Positions 25,728 to 34,380 of a DNA stretch of 64,000 bases are shown piece after piece. The notes beneath the pieces were generated by a model. The model ran no database searches. It worked only from the letters and a program-made list of their open reading frames with translations, and had not been told where the DNA came from. The DNA comes from CAXMST01 sp963793415. GTDB lineage: Bacteria > Actinomycetota > Thermoleophilia > Solirubrobacterales > 70-9. The position numbers and the translations under genes are program-made. The stretch spans positions 2,480,001-2,544,000 of the forward strand of contig CAWCAC010000002.1 in NCBI GenBank assembly GCA_963793415.1, in the 5' to 3' direction. The first letter of the stretch is position 1. Each line of letters opens with the position of its first letter.

Positions 25728-26636
25728 ATGAGGGTTCTCGTCACGGGGGCAAGCGGAACGATCGGTCGGGCTCTGTGCGATGCGCTGCTCGCTCGCGGAG
25801 ACGAGGTCCACGGCCTCTCGCGCGCACCGGAGAAGGCGCGCCCTCACAACCCGAAGGTGACGTGGTTCCCCTGGAATCCAGCGCTCGAGCGGCCGCCCTC
25901 GGAGGCGATTGACGGTGTCGACGCGGTGATCAACCTCGTCGGCGAGCCGATCAACCAGCGCTGGACCGACGAGGCGAAGAAGCGGATCCTCGTCTCACGC
26001 GAGACCGCAACGCACAACCTCGTCGCGGCGATGCTCGCCGCCGACCCGCGGCCGAAGGTGCTCGTCGCGCAGTCGGCGGTCGGCTATTACGGCGATCGCG
26101 GCGAGGCGATCGTCGACGAGGAGACCGGGCCCGGCGACAGCTTCGACGCCAAGGTCGTGATCGCCTGGGAGGCGGCCTCGCGCGAGATCGAGGGCCACGG
26201 GGTGCGGCTGGCAATCATGCGCACCGGCCTCGTCCTCGACAAGGACTCCGGACTGCTCGAGGAGCTACTGCTCCCGTTCCGGCTCGGCGTCGGCGGCCCG
26301 GTCGCCGGCGGCCGCAACTACATGCCCTGGATCAGCCTCGACGACGAGGTCGGCCTGCTGATCTGGGCACTCGACAACCCGGCTGCGAGCGGCGTCTACA
26401 ACACGACCGCGCCGGAGCCGGTCACGAACAAGGTCTTCTCGAAGGCGCTCGGCAAGGCGCTCGGACGGCCGGCGATCATGCCGGTCCCCAAGCTCGCCGT
26501 GAAGCTGCGGCTCGGCGGCGAGCTCGGCGAGGTCGCGACCGGCGGCCAGCGGGCGTTGCCGCGCCGGGCGCTGGACGGCGGCTACGTCTTCTTGCACCCG
26601 GACATCGAGTCCGGGCTCGCCGCGGCGCTCGCCTAG
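25728..26636 (+). CDS. TIGR01777-family NAD-dependent epimerase-like protein (YfcH/SDR39U1 type)
   Basis: 302 residues; extended-SDR fold with VLVTGASGTIGRALCDALLARG, VDAVINLVGEPINQRWTDEAKKRI and SAVGYYGD (catalytic Tyr region), and the C-terminal domain seen in TIGR01777 proteins (PVPKLAVKLRLGGELGEVATGGQRALP). The biochemical role of the family is unsettled; in some bacteria it sits near cell-division genes. AAGGAG eight bases before ATG 25728 fixes the start. Its stop shares the four bases CTAG with the stop of the convergent lipoprotein gene. Confidence 0.92.
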   Translation: MRVLVTGASGTIGRALCDALLARGDEVHGLSRAPEKARPHNPKVTWFPWNPALERPPSEAIDGVDAVINLVGEPINQRWTDEAKKRILVSRETATHNLVAAMLAADPRPKVLVAQSAVGYYGDRGEAIVDEETGPGDSFDAKVVIAWEAASREIEGHGVRLAIMRTGLVLDKDSGLLEELLLPFRLGVGGPVAGGRNYMPWISLDDEVGLLIWALDNPAASGVYNTTAPEPVTNKVFSKALGKALGRPAIMPVPKLAVKLRLGGELGEVATGGQRALPRRALDGGYVFLHPDIESGLAAALA

Positions 26637-27328
26637 CTCGGCTCGGCGAAGTCGGCGGCACCGTCGGGACCGATCGAGTACGTGCCGAGCTCCGATTCCC
26701 GGTCCTGCGTGGCGAGGAAGGCTGCGACGACGTCGGAGCGGCTGAGTGGATCCCCGGCCCGGTCGATCGCGTCGAGCACCGCCGCCATCGCCTCGTAGCC
26801 GTAGGCATAGGTGTCACCGCGCCGTGGCTCGTCGTCCAGCCACAGTGCCGCCAGCGTCCGCTCGCCGGTCGCCTGCACGTCGGTGGGAACGTCGTTGCCG
26901 CCGCTCTCGGCGAGCAGGTCCCGACCGGCCGGACCTGGAGCGACCTGCAGCAGTCCGGCCTCGTTGGTGACCGGAGCCGAGAACAGGGTCGCCGCACCGG
27001 CCTCACCGATGTAGGCGATCGAGCGCGAGTCCTGGGTCGCGGTCCGGGCCCCGGAGGCGACGGCGGCCTGGAGCCATCCTGCCGACCCCGCCGCGGGGGC
27101 GATGCCTCCGGGGCCGGGCACGGCGACGATCTCGACCGGGGCGCCGCCGGCCTCGCCGCCGCCGTCCTCGAGCGCCTGCTGAGCGCCGTCGATCAGCTCG
27201 GTCCCGCCGGCGGCGGTACCGACGTAGACCGTCAGCTCGGTTCCCTCCTGCACGGTCGACCCGCAGGCAGCGAGGCCGAGGGCGGCCAGAGCGAGCAGGA
27301 CGAGAGGGAGAGACCGGGGCGGCGACAT
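26633..27328 (-). CDS. short ligand-binding-like lipoprotein
   Basis: 231 residues starting with a lipoprotein signal (LPLVLLALAALGLAAC, lipobox LAAC), so it is probably anchored to the outer face of the membrane. The mature part begins like type-1 periplasmic binding proteins of branched-chain amino acid ABC importers (ELTVYVGTAAGGTELIDGAQQALEDGGG) and ends with RGDTYAYGYEAMAAVLDAIDRAG and a GxYSI strand as those do. It is only about 60% of the usual length, and the central part of the fold appears to be missing. No permease genes are near. It may be a sensor or a remnant. Confidence 0.72.
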   Translation of the reverse strand: MSPPRSLPLVLLALAALGLAACGSTVQEGTELTVYVGTAAGGTELIDGAQQALEDGGGEAGGAPVEIVAVPGPGGIAPAAGSAGWLQAAVASGARTATQDSRSIAYIGEAGAATLFSAPVTNEAGLLQVAPGPAGRDLLAESGGNDVPTDVQATGERTLAALWLDDEPRRGDTYAYGYEAMAAVLDAIDRAGDPLSRSDVVAAFLATQDRESELGTYSIGPDGAADFAEPS

Positions 27329-27338
27329 CGCTACATCG

Positions 27339-27344
27339 ATTATC
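27339..27344 (-). promoter_or_regulatory. -10 box of the lipoprotein gene
   Basis: GATAAT on the minus strand, ten bases before ATG 27328, within the short divergent region shared with the phosphofructokinase gene. Confidence 0.45.
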
Positions 27345-27380
27345 ACCGCTGCCCCTCTCCCTCTCGGTAGTGTGCGGCGC

Positions 27381-28415
27381 GTGCGGATCGGAGTGCTCAC
27401 AGCCGGAGGAGACTGCCCGGGGCTGAACGCGGTCCTGCGCGCGGTCGCCCGCTCCTCGATCATGAACGGCGACGAGGCGATCGGGATCATGCGCGGCTTT
27501 CAGGGCCTGGCCGAGCGCGACTACATGAGCCTCGACCTCCACGCTGTCGCCGGCATCCTCCCGCTCGGCGGCACGATCCTGCGGACCTCGAGCTTCGAGC
27601 CGGTCCGCGAGGGGGCGATCGACAAGCTGCAGACGGCGATCTCCGAGGACGGCCTCGAGGCGGTGATCGCGGTCGGCGGCGAGCACACGATGTGGATGGC
27701 CCGCGAGCTGCACGAGCAGCACGGGATGCCGATCGTCGGCGTGCCGAAGACGATCGACAACGACGTCGTCGGCACCGACTACACCTTCGGCTTCGACACG
27801 GCCCTGCACGTGGTCAGCGAAGCGATCGACCGCCTCCACACCACCGCCCAGTCGCACTATCGCGTGATGGTGGTCGAGGTGATGGGCCGCAACGTCGGCT
27901 GGATCGCCCTGCACGGCGGCATCGCCGGCGGCGCCGACGGGATCATCATCCCCGAGGTCGAGACGTCGAGCGCCGAGATCGCGGACGGGATCAAGCGCCG
28001 CTACGAGCACGGCAAGGACTTCTCGATCATCGTCGTCGCCGAGGGCGCCCGGATCGCCTTCGAGGGCCAGAGGACGGCCCAGGTCACGGCATCGGAGAAG
28101 ACCGACATGTACGGCTACGCGCGACTCGGCGGCGTCGGCCCGACGCTGGCCGAGGAGCTCGAGCGGCTCAGCGGCTACGAGGCCCGGGCGGTCGTGCTCG
28201 GCCACATCCAGCGCGGCGGCACACCGACCGCTCGCGATCGGGTGCTGGCAACCCGCTACGGCGCCAAGGCCTACGACATGGTCAAGGCAGGCGAGTTCGG
28301 CCGGATGGCGGCACTGCGCGGCACCGAAGTCGTCTCGGTCCCGCTCTCGGACGTTCGCGGAATCAAGACCGTCGACCTCGAGCTGCTCGAGGTCGCGGAG
28401 CGATTCTTCTTCTGA
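27381..28415 (+). CDS. pfkA: 6-phosphofructokinase, group III-like variant
   Basis: 344 residues. RIGVLTAGGDCPGLNAVLR binds the phosphoryl donor; PKTIDNDVVGTDYTFGFDTA carries the catalytic Asp; EVMGRNVGWIALHGGIAGGAD and GHIQRGGTPTARDR are substrate-binding blocks. Two donor-site positions differ from ATP enzymes: the loop is GGEHT (Glu101-His102-Thr103) where ATP-PFK has GGDGS/T, and Lys123 stands in VPKTIDND as in PPi-dependent and mixed enzymes. PPi enzymes usually have Asp at the His position. The donor cannot be assigned. GTG 27381 is preferred because homologues begin at RIGVLT; GTG 27372 is possible. Confidence 0.93.
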   Translation: MRIGVLTAGGDCPGLNAVLRAVARSSIMNGDEAIGIMRGFQGLAERDYMSLDLHAVAGILPLGGTILRTSSFEPVREGAIDKLQTAISEDGLEAVIAVGGEHTMWMARELHEQHGMPIVGVPKTIDNDVVGTDYTFGFDTALHVVSEAIDRLHTTAQSHYRVMVVEVMGRNVGWIALHGGIAGGADGIIIPEVETSSAEIADGIKRRYEHGKDFSIIVVAEGARIAFEGQRTAQVTASEKTDMYGYARLGGVGPTLAEELERLSGYEARAVVLGHIQRGGTPTARDRVLATRYGAKAYDMVKAGEFGRMAALRGTEVVSVPLSDVRGIKTVDLELLEVAERFFF

Positions 28416-28425
28416 GCCGCGGGCT

Positions 28426-28602
28426 CTAGGCCTTGGCGGCGGGGCCGCGGGCCCACTCGACCAGCGGCGCCCAGGCACGGAGCAGGCCGCCGATCAGGAC
28501 GATCAGCAAGAAGACAAGGGCACCGAGCGTGCCGCCGATGTCGAGGCCGATCATGACCAGGAAGGCGACCAAGGCGACGGTGACGATTACGAGAAGCTGC
28601 AT
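28426..28602 (-). CDS. small two-helix membrane protein
   Basis: 58 residues: LLVIVTVALVAFLVMIGLDIGGTLGALVFLLIVLIGGLL forms two closely spaced membrane helices, with a short C-terminal tail ending ARGPAAKA. I recognise no family. ATG 28602 has a TAGATT box eight bases upstream. The longer frame to 28833 runs through the divergent promoter region and is not supported. Confidence 0.6.
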   Translation of the reverse strand: MQLLVIVTVALVAFLVMIGLDIGGTLGALVFLLIVLIGGLLRAWAPLVEWARGPAAKA

Positions 28603-28610
28603 CGCCGGGA

Positions 28611-28616
28611 AATCTA
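28611..28616 (-). promoter_or_regulatory. -10 box of the small membrane protein gene
   Basis: TAGATT with eight bases to ATG 28602; leaderless geometry, which supports this short gene. Confidence 0.4.
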
Positions 28617-28692
28617 ACAGCGCAGCCCCCGGCAGGCGCGGCGGTTCGGGTGCGGCGTGCTGCCGAGGCGCGGTGCCGGCGCTGCGTCCGTG

Positions 28693-28698
28693 TAAGAC
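28693..28698 (+). promoter_or_regulatory. -10 box of the secreted phosphodiesterase gene
   Basis: TAAGAC, seven bases before GTG 28706. Confidence 0.45.
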
Positions 28699-28705
28699 TG
28701 CGCGT

Positions 28706-30214
28706 GTGCCGAGAAGGACTGGGGAGACGAACCGGCGATCACGCTTTGCCACGGCGCTGGGCGTGCTTCTCGGATCCGCCGCGCTGTCTGCGGCGTCGGC
28801 CCCCCAGGCCGGCGCCAACCACGACCACCTCAAGGTCTACGCGTTCGTGCTCGACGGGCTCGACGGCGACGCGCTCTCGGAGGGCAGCGCTCCCTTCATC
28901 TCGAGCCTGATCGACGGCGAGCACGGCGCCCGGACGACCTACTACCCGGACTCGCGATCGGTGATGGTCGCGCAGACGAACCCGAACCACACGGCGATGA
29001 TCACCGGCGCCTATCCGAGCAGCAGCGGCATCACCGGCAACGAGTTCGCCGTCTACGGCCGGCCCGCCGACGAGGACAGCTGCCCCGAAGGCCCGCTCGA
29101 CCCCGCCGGCGAGCCGTTCGCGACCAGCGGCGAGAACGTCAACTGCGTGCAGGTCCCGAACATGTTCGAAACGGTCGAGCGCCGTAAGCAGTCACAGCAC
29201 ATCACGACCGCGATGATCATGGGCAAGCCGAAGCTGGCCCGGCTGTTCGCGACGCGCAACGTTGGCGACGGCTACGACGCCGACCACATCTGGGCACCCT
29301 GCGACGACGAGCCCTACTGCGCGGACGTGCCGACCAACCCCGCGAGCGGCTACGCGCTCAGCGACGAGATCGTGATGGACGAGGTGCTCCGGACCGTCAA
29401 GCAGGGGGTCGCCGACAAGGGCCGTCCGCGGACGCCCGACTTCACCTTTGCGAACTTCCCGCAGATCGACACCGCCGGACACGCCGGGGGCCGCACGGGC
29501 CCGCTCTATGACGAGGCGCTTGCCCTCGCCGATGCCCAGATCGAGCGCTTCGTCGACAACCAGAAGCAGCAGGGGCTCTGGGAGCAGACGGTGCTGATGA
29601 TTCTGTCCGACCACTCGATGGACGACACGCCGCAGTTGAACAAGGTCTCGCTCGCGGGCGCCCTGACCGCCGGCGGCGTGCCGGCGAGCGACTTCGAGGT
29701 CGTCGGCAACGGCAACGCCGCCCACATCTACCTGACCGCCCGGAAAGCGCCGGACGCGGCGCAGAAGGTGAAGCGGATGCGGGATACCCTGCTCGGCGTG
29801 CCCGGCGTCGTCAACGCGCTCTACCGGCGCAACAATCCGGTCGACGGCGGCAAGGCGCACACGCTCGCGAAGGTCCATTCCGGCTGGGGCCTCGGCGGGC
29901 CGAGGACCGGCGATCTCGTCGTCACCACCTCGCCCGGCGTCGGCGTGCTCGACAGCTCGGAGGCCAACAGCCTGCCGCTGAATCCGTTGCCCGGCGAGCA
30001 CGGCGCGCCGCACACGCGCGACAACACCTTCCTGATCACCGGCGGCAGCCGGGCCCTCCGCCAGGGCGAGAGCGACGCTCCCGCGATCAACGTCGACGTC
30101 ACCCCGACGGCGATGCGGCTCTTGAACCGCAAGCCCGCGAAGACGGTCGAGGGCAACTTCCGGCGCGACGCATTCAAGATCAAGGCGCTGCCGAAGCGCG
30201 GCGACAAGCGCTAG
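28706..30214 (+). CDS. secreted alkaline-phosphatase-superfamily phosphodiesterase-like enzyme
   Basis: 502 residues with a twin-Arg-containing N-terminus (RRTGETNRRSRFATALGVLLG) and a signal peptide ending near AQAGA. The core matches type I phosphodiesterase/nucleotide pyrophosphatases and phosphonoacetate-hydrolase-like members: YAFVLDGLDGDAL with the first metal Asp, PNHTAMITGAYPSS with the nucleophilic Thr, FPQIDTAGHAGG with Asp and His ligands, and LSDHSMDD. It would hydrolyse a phosphodiester or phosphonate outside the cell using two metal ions, likely zinc. The RR motif hints at Tat export, but RRSRF is not a perfect match. It is convergent with trpA. Confidence 0.88.
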   Translation: MPRRTGETNRRSRFATALGVLLGSAALSAASAPQAGANHDHLKVYAFVLDGLDGDALSEGSAPFISSLIDGEHGARTTYYPDSRSVMVAQTNPNHTAMITGAYPSSSGITGNEFAVYGRPADEDSCPEGPLDPAGEPFATSGENVNCVQVPNMFETVERRKQSQHITTAMIMGKPKLARLFATRNVGDGYDADHIWAPCDDEPYCADVPTNPASGYALSDEIVMDEVLRTVKQGVADKGRPRTPDFTFANFPQIDTAGHAGGRTGPLYDEALALADAQIERFVDNQKQQGLWEQTVLMILSDHSMDDTPQLNKVSLAGALTAGGVPASDFEVVGNGNAAHIYLTARKAPDAAQKVKRMRDTLLGVPGVVNALYRRNNPVDGGKAHTLAKVHSGWGLGGPRTGDLVVTTSPGVGVLDSSEANSLPLNPLPGEHGAPHTRDNTFLITGGSRALRQGESDAPAINVDVTPTAMRLLNRKPAKTVEGNFRRDAFKIKALPKRGDKR

Positions 30215-30224
30215 CCGGAACGAC

Positions 30225-31058
30225 TCAGACGCCGGAGCCGGCTGCGAGCCGCTCGCGCGTCTCGACCAGGAACGTGGAGACGGCCGCTGCAGCCGCCTCC
30301 GGATCCGAGCCCGCGTCGGCGACGGCGCGGACCAGCCGGCTGCCGATGATGACGCCGTCGGAGATCGCGCCGATCTCGGCGGCACGCTCGGGCGTCCCGA
30401 TCCCGAAGCCGACCGCGGCGGGAGCACCGGCCTCTTCGCGAACGGCCTCGACGAGCTCGGTGAGATCGGCGGGCAGCGCCTCGCGCTCCCCCGTGACGCC
30501 GGTCAACGAGACGACGTAGACGAACCCCTGGGCGCCCTCGACGAGGCGCCGGCGCCGGGCCGGCGGCGTCGTCGGCGCCACGAACGGGATCAGCGCCAGG
30601 CCTCGCTCGGCGAACGCCTCGGGCAGGTCGCGGTCCTCGCCCGGCGGCAGGTCGGGGACGATCGCGCCGGCCGCCCCGGCGTCGAGCAGCATCTCGGCGA
30701 AGCTCGCGGCGCCCGGCGCGAGCGCCATGTTCGCGTAGACCATCGGCAGGACCGGCAGGCGCGCACCGAGCTCCGAGCAGATCGTCAGCACGTCCTCGAG
30801 CTTCGTTCCGGCCTCGAGCGCCTCGGTCGCGGCCGCGTGGATCACGGGCCCGTCGGCGAGCGGGTCGGAGTAGGGAACGCCGAGCTCGATCAGGTCGGCG
30901 CCGGAATCCGCGTAGGCGCGGGCAACGGCCTTCGAGGTCTCGAGGTCCGGGAAGCCGCCGACCAGGTACGGCATCAGCGCCGCCCGGCCCTCGGCGCGGG
31001 CGGCGGCGAAGGCGGCGGCGATCCGCTCGATCCCGGTTCCGGCGGTCGGCTCAGTCAT
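30225..31058 (-). CDS. trpA: tryptophan synthase alpha subunit
   Basis: 277 residues, TIM barrel with the catalytic pair in DLIELGVPYSDPLADGP (Glu58 and Asp69, equivalent to E. coli Glu49 and Asp60), IVPDLPPGED, and GFGIGTPERAAEI with the phosphate-binding loop. It cleaves indole-3-glycerol phosphate to indole, channelled to TrpB. The start overlaps the trpB stop by eight bases. It is the last gene of the trp cluster. Confidence 0.97.
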   Translation of the reverse strand: MTEPTAGTGIERIAAAFAAARAEGRAALMPYLVGGFPDLETSKAVARAYADSGADLIELGVPYSDPLADGPVIHAAATEALEAGTKLEDVLTICSELGARLPVLPMVYANMALAPGAASFAEMLLDAGAAGAIVPDLPPGEDRDLPEAFAERGLALIPFVAPTTPPARRRRLVEGAQGFVYVVSLTGVTGEREALPADLTELVEAVREEAGAPAAVGFGIGTPERAAEIGAISDGVIIGSRLVRAVADAGSDPEAAAAAVSTFLVETRERLAAGSGV

Positions 31059-32286
31059 CGTCGGAGGGGAGCTCGCCGGTGCGCCGGCCGAGCTTGGTCA
31101 GCGCCTCATCGAGATCCTTGTCGCCGCGGCCGGAGAGCGTCAGGACGTCGACGCCGTCGGTCTCGGGCGCGGGCGAGTCGAGCAGCCAGGCGATCGCATG
31201 CGAGGACTCGAGCGCCGGCACGATCCCCTCGAGCCGCGAGAGGGTCTCGAAGGCGACCAGGGCCTGATCGTCGGTGACCGATACGTAGCGGGCCCGGCCG
31301 CTGTCGCGCAGGAAGGCATGCTCGGGACCCACGCCCGGATAGTCGAGCCCGGCCGAGATCGAGTGCGCTTCGAGGATCTGCCCCTGCTCGTCGGCGATCA
31401 CGGAGGAGAGCGCGCCGTGGAGGACGCCGGTGCGTCCGGCGCCGAGCGAGGCGCCGTGGCGACCGCCGAGCCCCTCCCCCGCTGCCTCGACGCCGATCAG
31501 CTCGACTCCCTCGTCCTCGACGAAGCCGGCGAAGGTGCCAATCGCGTTCGAGCCGCCGCCGACACAGGCGATGACGCGCTCGGGCAGGGCGCCGTGCGCC
31601 TCGAGGATCTGGGCCCGGGCCTCGTCGCCGATCACCCGTTGCAGGTCGCGGACGAGCGCCGGGTACGGAGCCGGGCCGACCGCCGATCCGATGATGTAGT
31701 GGGTGTCGCCGACGTTGCTGACCCAGTCGCGGATCGCGGCGCTGACCGCCTCCTTGAGCGTGCGGGCGCCGGCCTCGACCGGCTCGACGCTGGCGCCCAT
31801 CAGCTCCATCCGCTCGACGTTGGGCCGCTGCCGCCGCATGTCCTCGGTGCCCATGTAGACGATGCACTCGAGGCCCATCAGCGCGCAGGCGGTCGCCGTC
31901 GCGACGCCGTGCTGGCCGGCACCGGTCTCGGCGATGATCCGCGTCTTGCCCATCCGCTTCGCGAGCAGCGCCTGGCCGACGGCGTTGTTGATCTTGTGGG
32001 CGCCCGTGTGAGCGAGGTCCTCGCGCTTCAGGTAGACGAGCCGCCCGACCCGCTCGGAGAGGCGGCGGGCCAGATAGAGAGGCGTCGGGCGACCGACGAA
32101 GTCGCGCAGCAGCTCATCGAGCTCGGCCCGGAACTCCGGGTCGGCGCGAGCCTCGGCGAAGGCCTCGGTGAGCTCGTCGAGCGCCGGGATCAGGACCTCG
32201 GGCACGTAGCGGCCGCCGTAGGGGCCGAACCGTCCCTCGATCCCGGCCGCCGGAGCGACCGGGGGCTGGGGCTGCTCGGCGCTCAT
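31051..32286 (-). CDS. trpB: tryptophan synthase beta subunit
   Basis: 411 residues. PLP lysine Lys98 in LAHTGAHKINNA, Glu in AETGAGQHGVATAT, GGGSNAIGTFAGF for PLP phosphate, and the N-terminal FGPYGGRYVPEVL COMM-type start are all intact. It condenses indole with serine. The ATG overlaps the trpF stop as ATGA, showing translational coupling. Confidence 0.98.
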   Translation of the reverse strand: MSAEQPQPPVAPAAGIEGRFGPYGGRYVPEVLIPALDELTEAFAEARADPEFRAELDELLRDFVGRPTPLYLARRLSERVGRLVYLKREDLAHTGAHKINNAVGQALLAKRMGKTRIIAETGAGQHGVATATACALMGLECIVYMGTEDMRRQRPNVERMELMGASVEPVEAGARTLKEAVSAAIRDWVSNVGDTHYIIGSAVGPAPYPALVRDLQRVIGDEARAQILEAHGALPERVIACVGGGSNAIGTFAGFVEDEGVELIGVEAAGEGLGGRHGASLGAGRTGVLHGALSSVIADEQGQILEAHSISAGLDYPGVGPEHAFLRDSGRARYVSVTDDQALVAFETLSRLEGIVPALESSHAIAWLLDSPAPETDGVDVLTLSGRGDKDLDEALTKLGRRTGELPSDDD

Positions 32287-33038
32287 GCCGGCCTCGCGTC
32301 GACGGGCGCGGCGCCGGGACCGGCGGGGCGGGCAGGCGGGCCCTCATCCTCATCGGGCGGCGTGATCTGCCGCTCGGTCCGCTCCGCTTCCTCGGTGTCC
32401 TCGGCGCTGTTGGCGTTGTCGATGAAGCGACGGATCAGGTCGTGGTCCTTGACGCCGGGGCGGCCCTCAACCTCGACCCCGCCGGCGACGTCGACGGCCC
32501 AGGGGTTCGAGGCCTCGATCGCCTCGGCGAGGTTCTCGGGCGTCAACCCGCCGGCGACGATCGCCGGGATCCCGCCGCGCCGGGGCGAGCGACGGCGGCG
32601 CACGAGCTCCCAGTCGAAGCTCTCGCCGGTGCCGCCTGGAGTCCCCGGCCGGTAGGCGTCGAAGAGGTGGAAGTCGGTGCGGTAGGCCTCGGCGCCACGA
32701 ACCTCGGCAGCGGAGCGGACCCGGAACGCCTTGATCACCTTGGCGCCGGTCCGTCGCGCCACCTCGGAGCAGAACGAGGGGCCCTCGTCGCCGTGCAGCT
32801 GCACGTAGCCGAGCTGGCCGCGCTCGACGGCCTCGGCGATCCGGCCCAGGCTCTGGTTGACGAAGACGCCGACGACCTCGATCTTGCGGCGGACCAGGAC
32901 GGCGATCTCCTCGGCCGTGCCGGCCTCGACGTAGCGGCTGCTCTCGGGCCAGTGGTTGAGCCCGATCGCCCAGGCGCCGGCCGCGATCGCCGCCTCGGCG
33001 TCGTCGAGCCTGGTGATGCCACAGATCTTGGTGCGCAC
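32283..33038 (-). CDS. trpF: phosphoribosylanthranilate isomerase with C-terminal extension
   Basis: 251 residues. The first ~205 are TrpF: TKICGITRLDDAEAA (catalytic Cys), YVQLHGDEG, a DAYRPGTPGGTGESFDW loop, and GGLTPENLAEAIEASNPWAVDVAGGVE with the catalytic Asp. After GVKDHDLIRRFI the usual protein ends, but here ~45 more residues follow, Glu/Pro/Ala-rich and probably disordered. GTG 33038 starts directly at the conserved RTKICGIT. It catalyses the Amadori step of tryptophan synthesis. Confidence 0.95.
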   Translation of the reverse strand: MRTKICGITRLDDAEAAIAAGAWAIGLNHWPESSRYVEAGTAEEIAVLVRRKIEVVGVFVNQSLGRIAEAVERGQLGYVQLHGDEGPSFCSEVARRTGAKVIKAFRVRSAAEVRGAEAYRTDFHLFDAYRPGTPGGTGESFDWELVRRRRSPRRGGIPAIVAGGLTPENLAEAIEASNPWAVDVAGGVEVEGRPGVKDHDLIRRFIDNANSAEDTEEAERTERQITPPDEDEGPPARPAGPGAAPVDARPA

Positions 33039-33093
33039 CCGCCAAAGATCGCAGATTCGCCGCCCGGGGCTGCTCGCTGCGAGGCGCGGTCCC

Positions 33094-34302
33094 CTAGTTG
33101 CCGGCATCCTCGGGTCGCTCGGCGAGGACGATCGTCAGCTGTTGCGTCTCGCCGTCGCGATCGACCGTGAGCTCGATCGAATCGCCGGGCTGCTTGGTGT
33201 TGACGAGCGCCACGAGGTCGTCCATGCCGCCGATCTCCTCGCCGTCTACAGCGGTGACCACGTCGCCGCCGGCCTTGATCGGCTGACCGTCGATCGTGGC
33301 CTTCTCGTCGCCCGCCTGCAGCCCGGCCTGATCGGCGGGGCTGCCCTGGGTCACGTCCTGGATGATCGCGCCTTGCTCGACGGCGAGGTCGAGCGTGTCG
33401 GCGATCTCCGGCGTCAGATCGCCGCCCTGGATGCCGATGTAGGCGTGAGAAGCGTCACCGTCCTCGAGGATCTGCTCGGCGACGGTCCTGGCGGTGTTGA
33501 TCGGCACCGCGAAGCCGACGCCGACGTTGCCCTCGCTGCTGCCGCCGGTTGCGATCTGGGAGTTGACGCCGATCACGTCGCCGGATGCGTCGATCAGCGG
33601 ACCGCCCGAGTTGCCGGGGTTGATCGCTGCGTCGGTCTGGATCACGTCCGAGATCGTGAAGCCGTCGGGAGCGCTGATCTGACGCTGCAGTGCGGAGACG
33701 ATTCCCGAGGTGACGGTGCGGTCGAGCCCGAACGGGTTGCCGATCGCGATCACGGCGTCGCCGACCTCGGCTTCGGAGGAGTCGCCGAAGGCGAGTGGCT
33801 CGGCATCGATCTGCGACGGATCGGCCTCGAGCACGGCGATGTCGGTCGAGGTGTCCGCACCCAGCACCTTCGCTTCGAGCGTGGCGCCGTCGTCGCCCAT
33901 CTGCACGGTGACCTGACTGCTGCCTTCAACGACATGCGCATTGGTGATGATGTGGCCCCCGTCGTCGATCAGGAAGCCAGAGCCGGTCGCGGTGCCGCCC
34001 TCCTGCGGCAGCGGCTCGAAGGGCGAGCTGGAAGCGGTCTGCTCCTGCTCCGCCTCGATGTAGGCGACGGCGTCGCCGTCACGGTCGTAGATGTCGCCGG
34101 CGGAGAGGGCGCCGTCGGCGGCCGTCGCGGTTCGAGCCGGGGCGGCATCGGTGCTCCCGGTCGCCGCCACCGTCGTCGTCGAAGTGGAATCCGCCTTGAT
34201 CCAGCCCGCCGTGATCGCGAGCAGTCCAAGGAGGCCGACCACGAGGCCGCCGGCGAGCCCGGCCACGAAGGGCCGCGAGAAGAACGTTCTGAGGTTGCTC
34301 AT
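33094..34302 (-). CDS. HtrA/DegP-like S1C serine protease with PDZ domain
   Basis: 402 residues: N-terminal cytoplasmic stub, membrane helix (residues 12-33), Ser/Thr/Ala linker, trypsin-like domain with His123 (ITNAHVV), Asp154 (TSTDIAVL) and Ser232 (GNSGGPL), then one PDZ domain (about 300-395, AYIGIQGGDLTPEIADTL). It would act outside the membrane in protein quality control. It sits inside the trp cluster between trpC and trpF with gaps of 55-78 bases, so it may have its own promoter. Confidence 0.95.
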   Translation of the reverse strand: MSNLRTFFSRPFVAGLAGGLVVGLLGLLAITAGWIKADSTSTTTVAATGSTDAAPARTATAADGALSAGDIYDRDGDAVAYIEAEQEQTASSSPFEPLPQEGGTATGSGFLIDDGGHIITNAHVVEGSSQVTVQMGDDGATLEAKVLGADTSTDIAVLEADPSQIDAEPLAFGDSSEAEVGDAVIAIGNPFGLDRTVTSGIVSALQRQISAPDGFTISDVIQTDAAINPGNSGGPLIDASGDVIGVNSQIATGGSSEGNVGVGFAVPINTARTVAEQILEDGDASHAYIGIQGGDLTPEIADTLDLAVEQGAIIQDVTQGSPADQAGLQAGDEKATIDGQPIKAGGDVVTAVDGEEIGGMDDLVALVNTKQPGDSIELTVDRDGETQQLTIVLAERPEDAGN

Positions 34303-34380
34303 GCAAGCGATCTTCGGCGCGGTCGCTAAGCCGTCCCAAAACGCGCGATGAATGTCCCCTAAAAGCTCGGCGAGCGTCTA

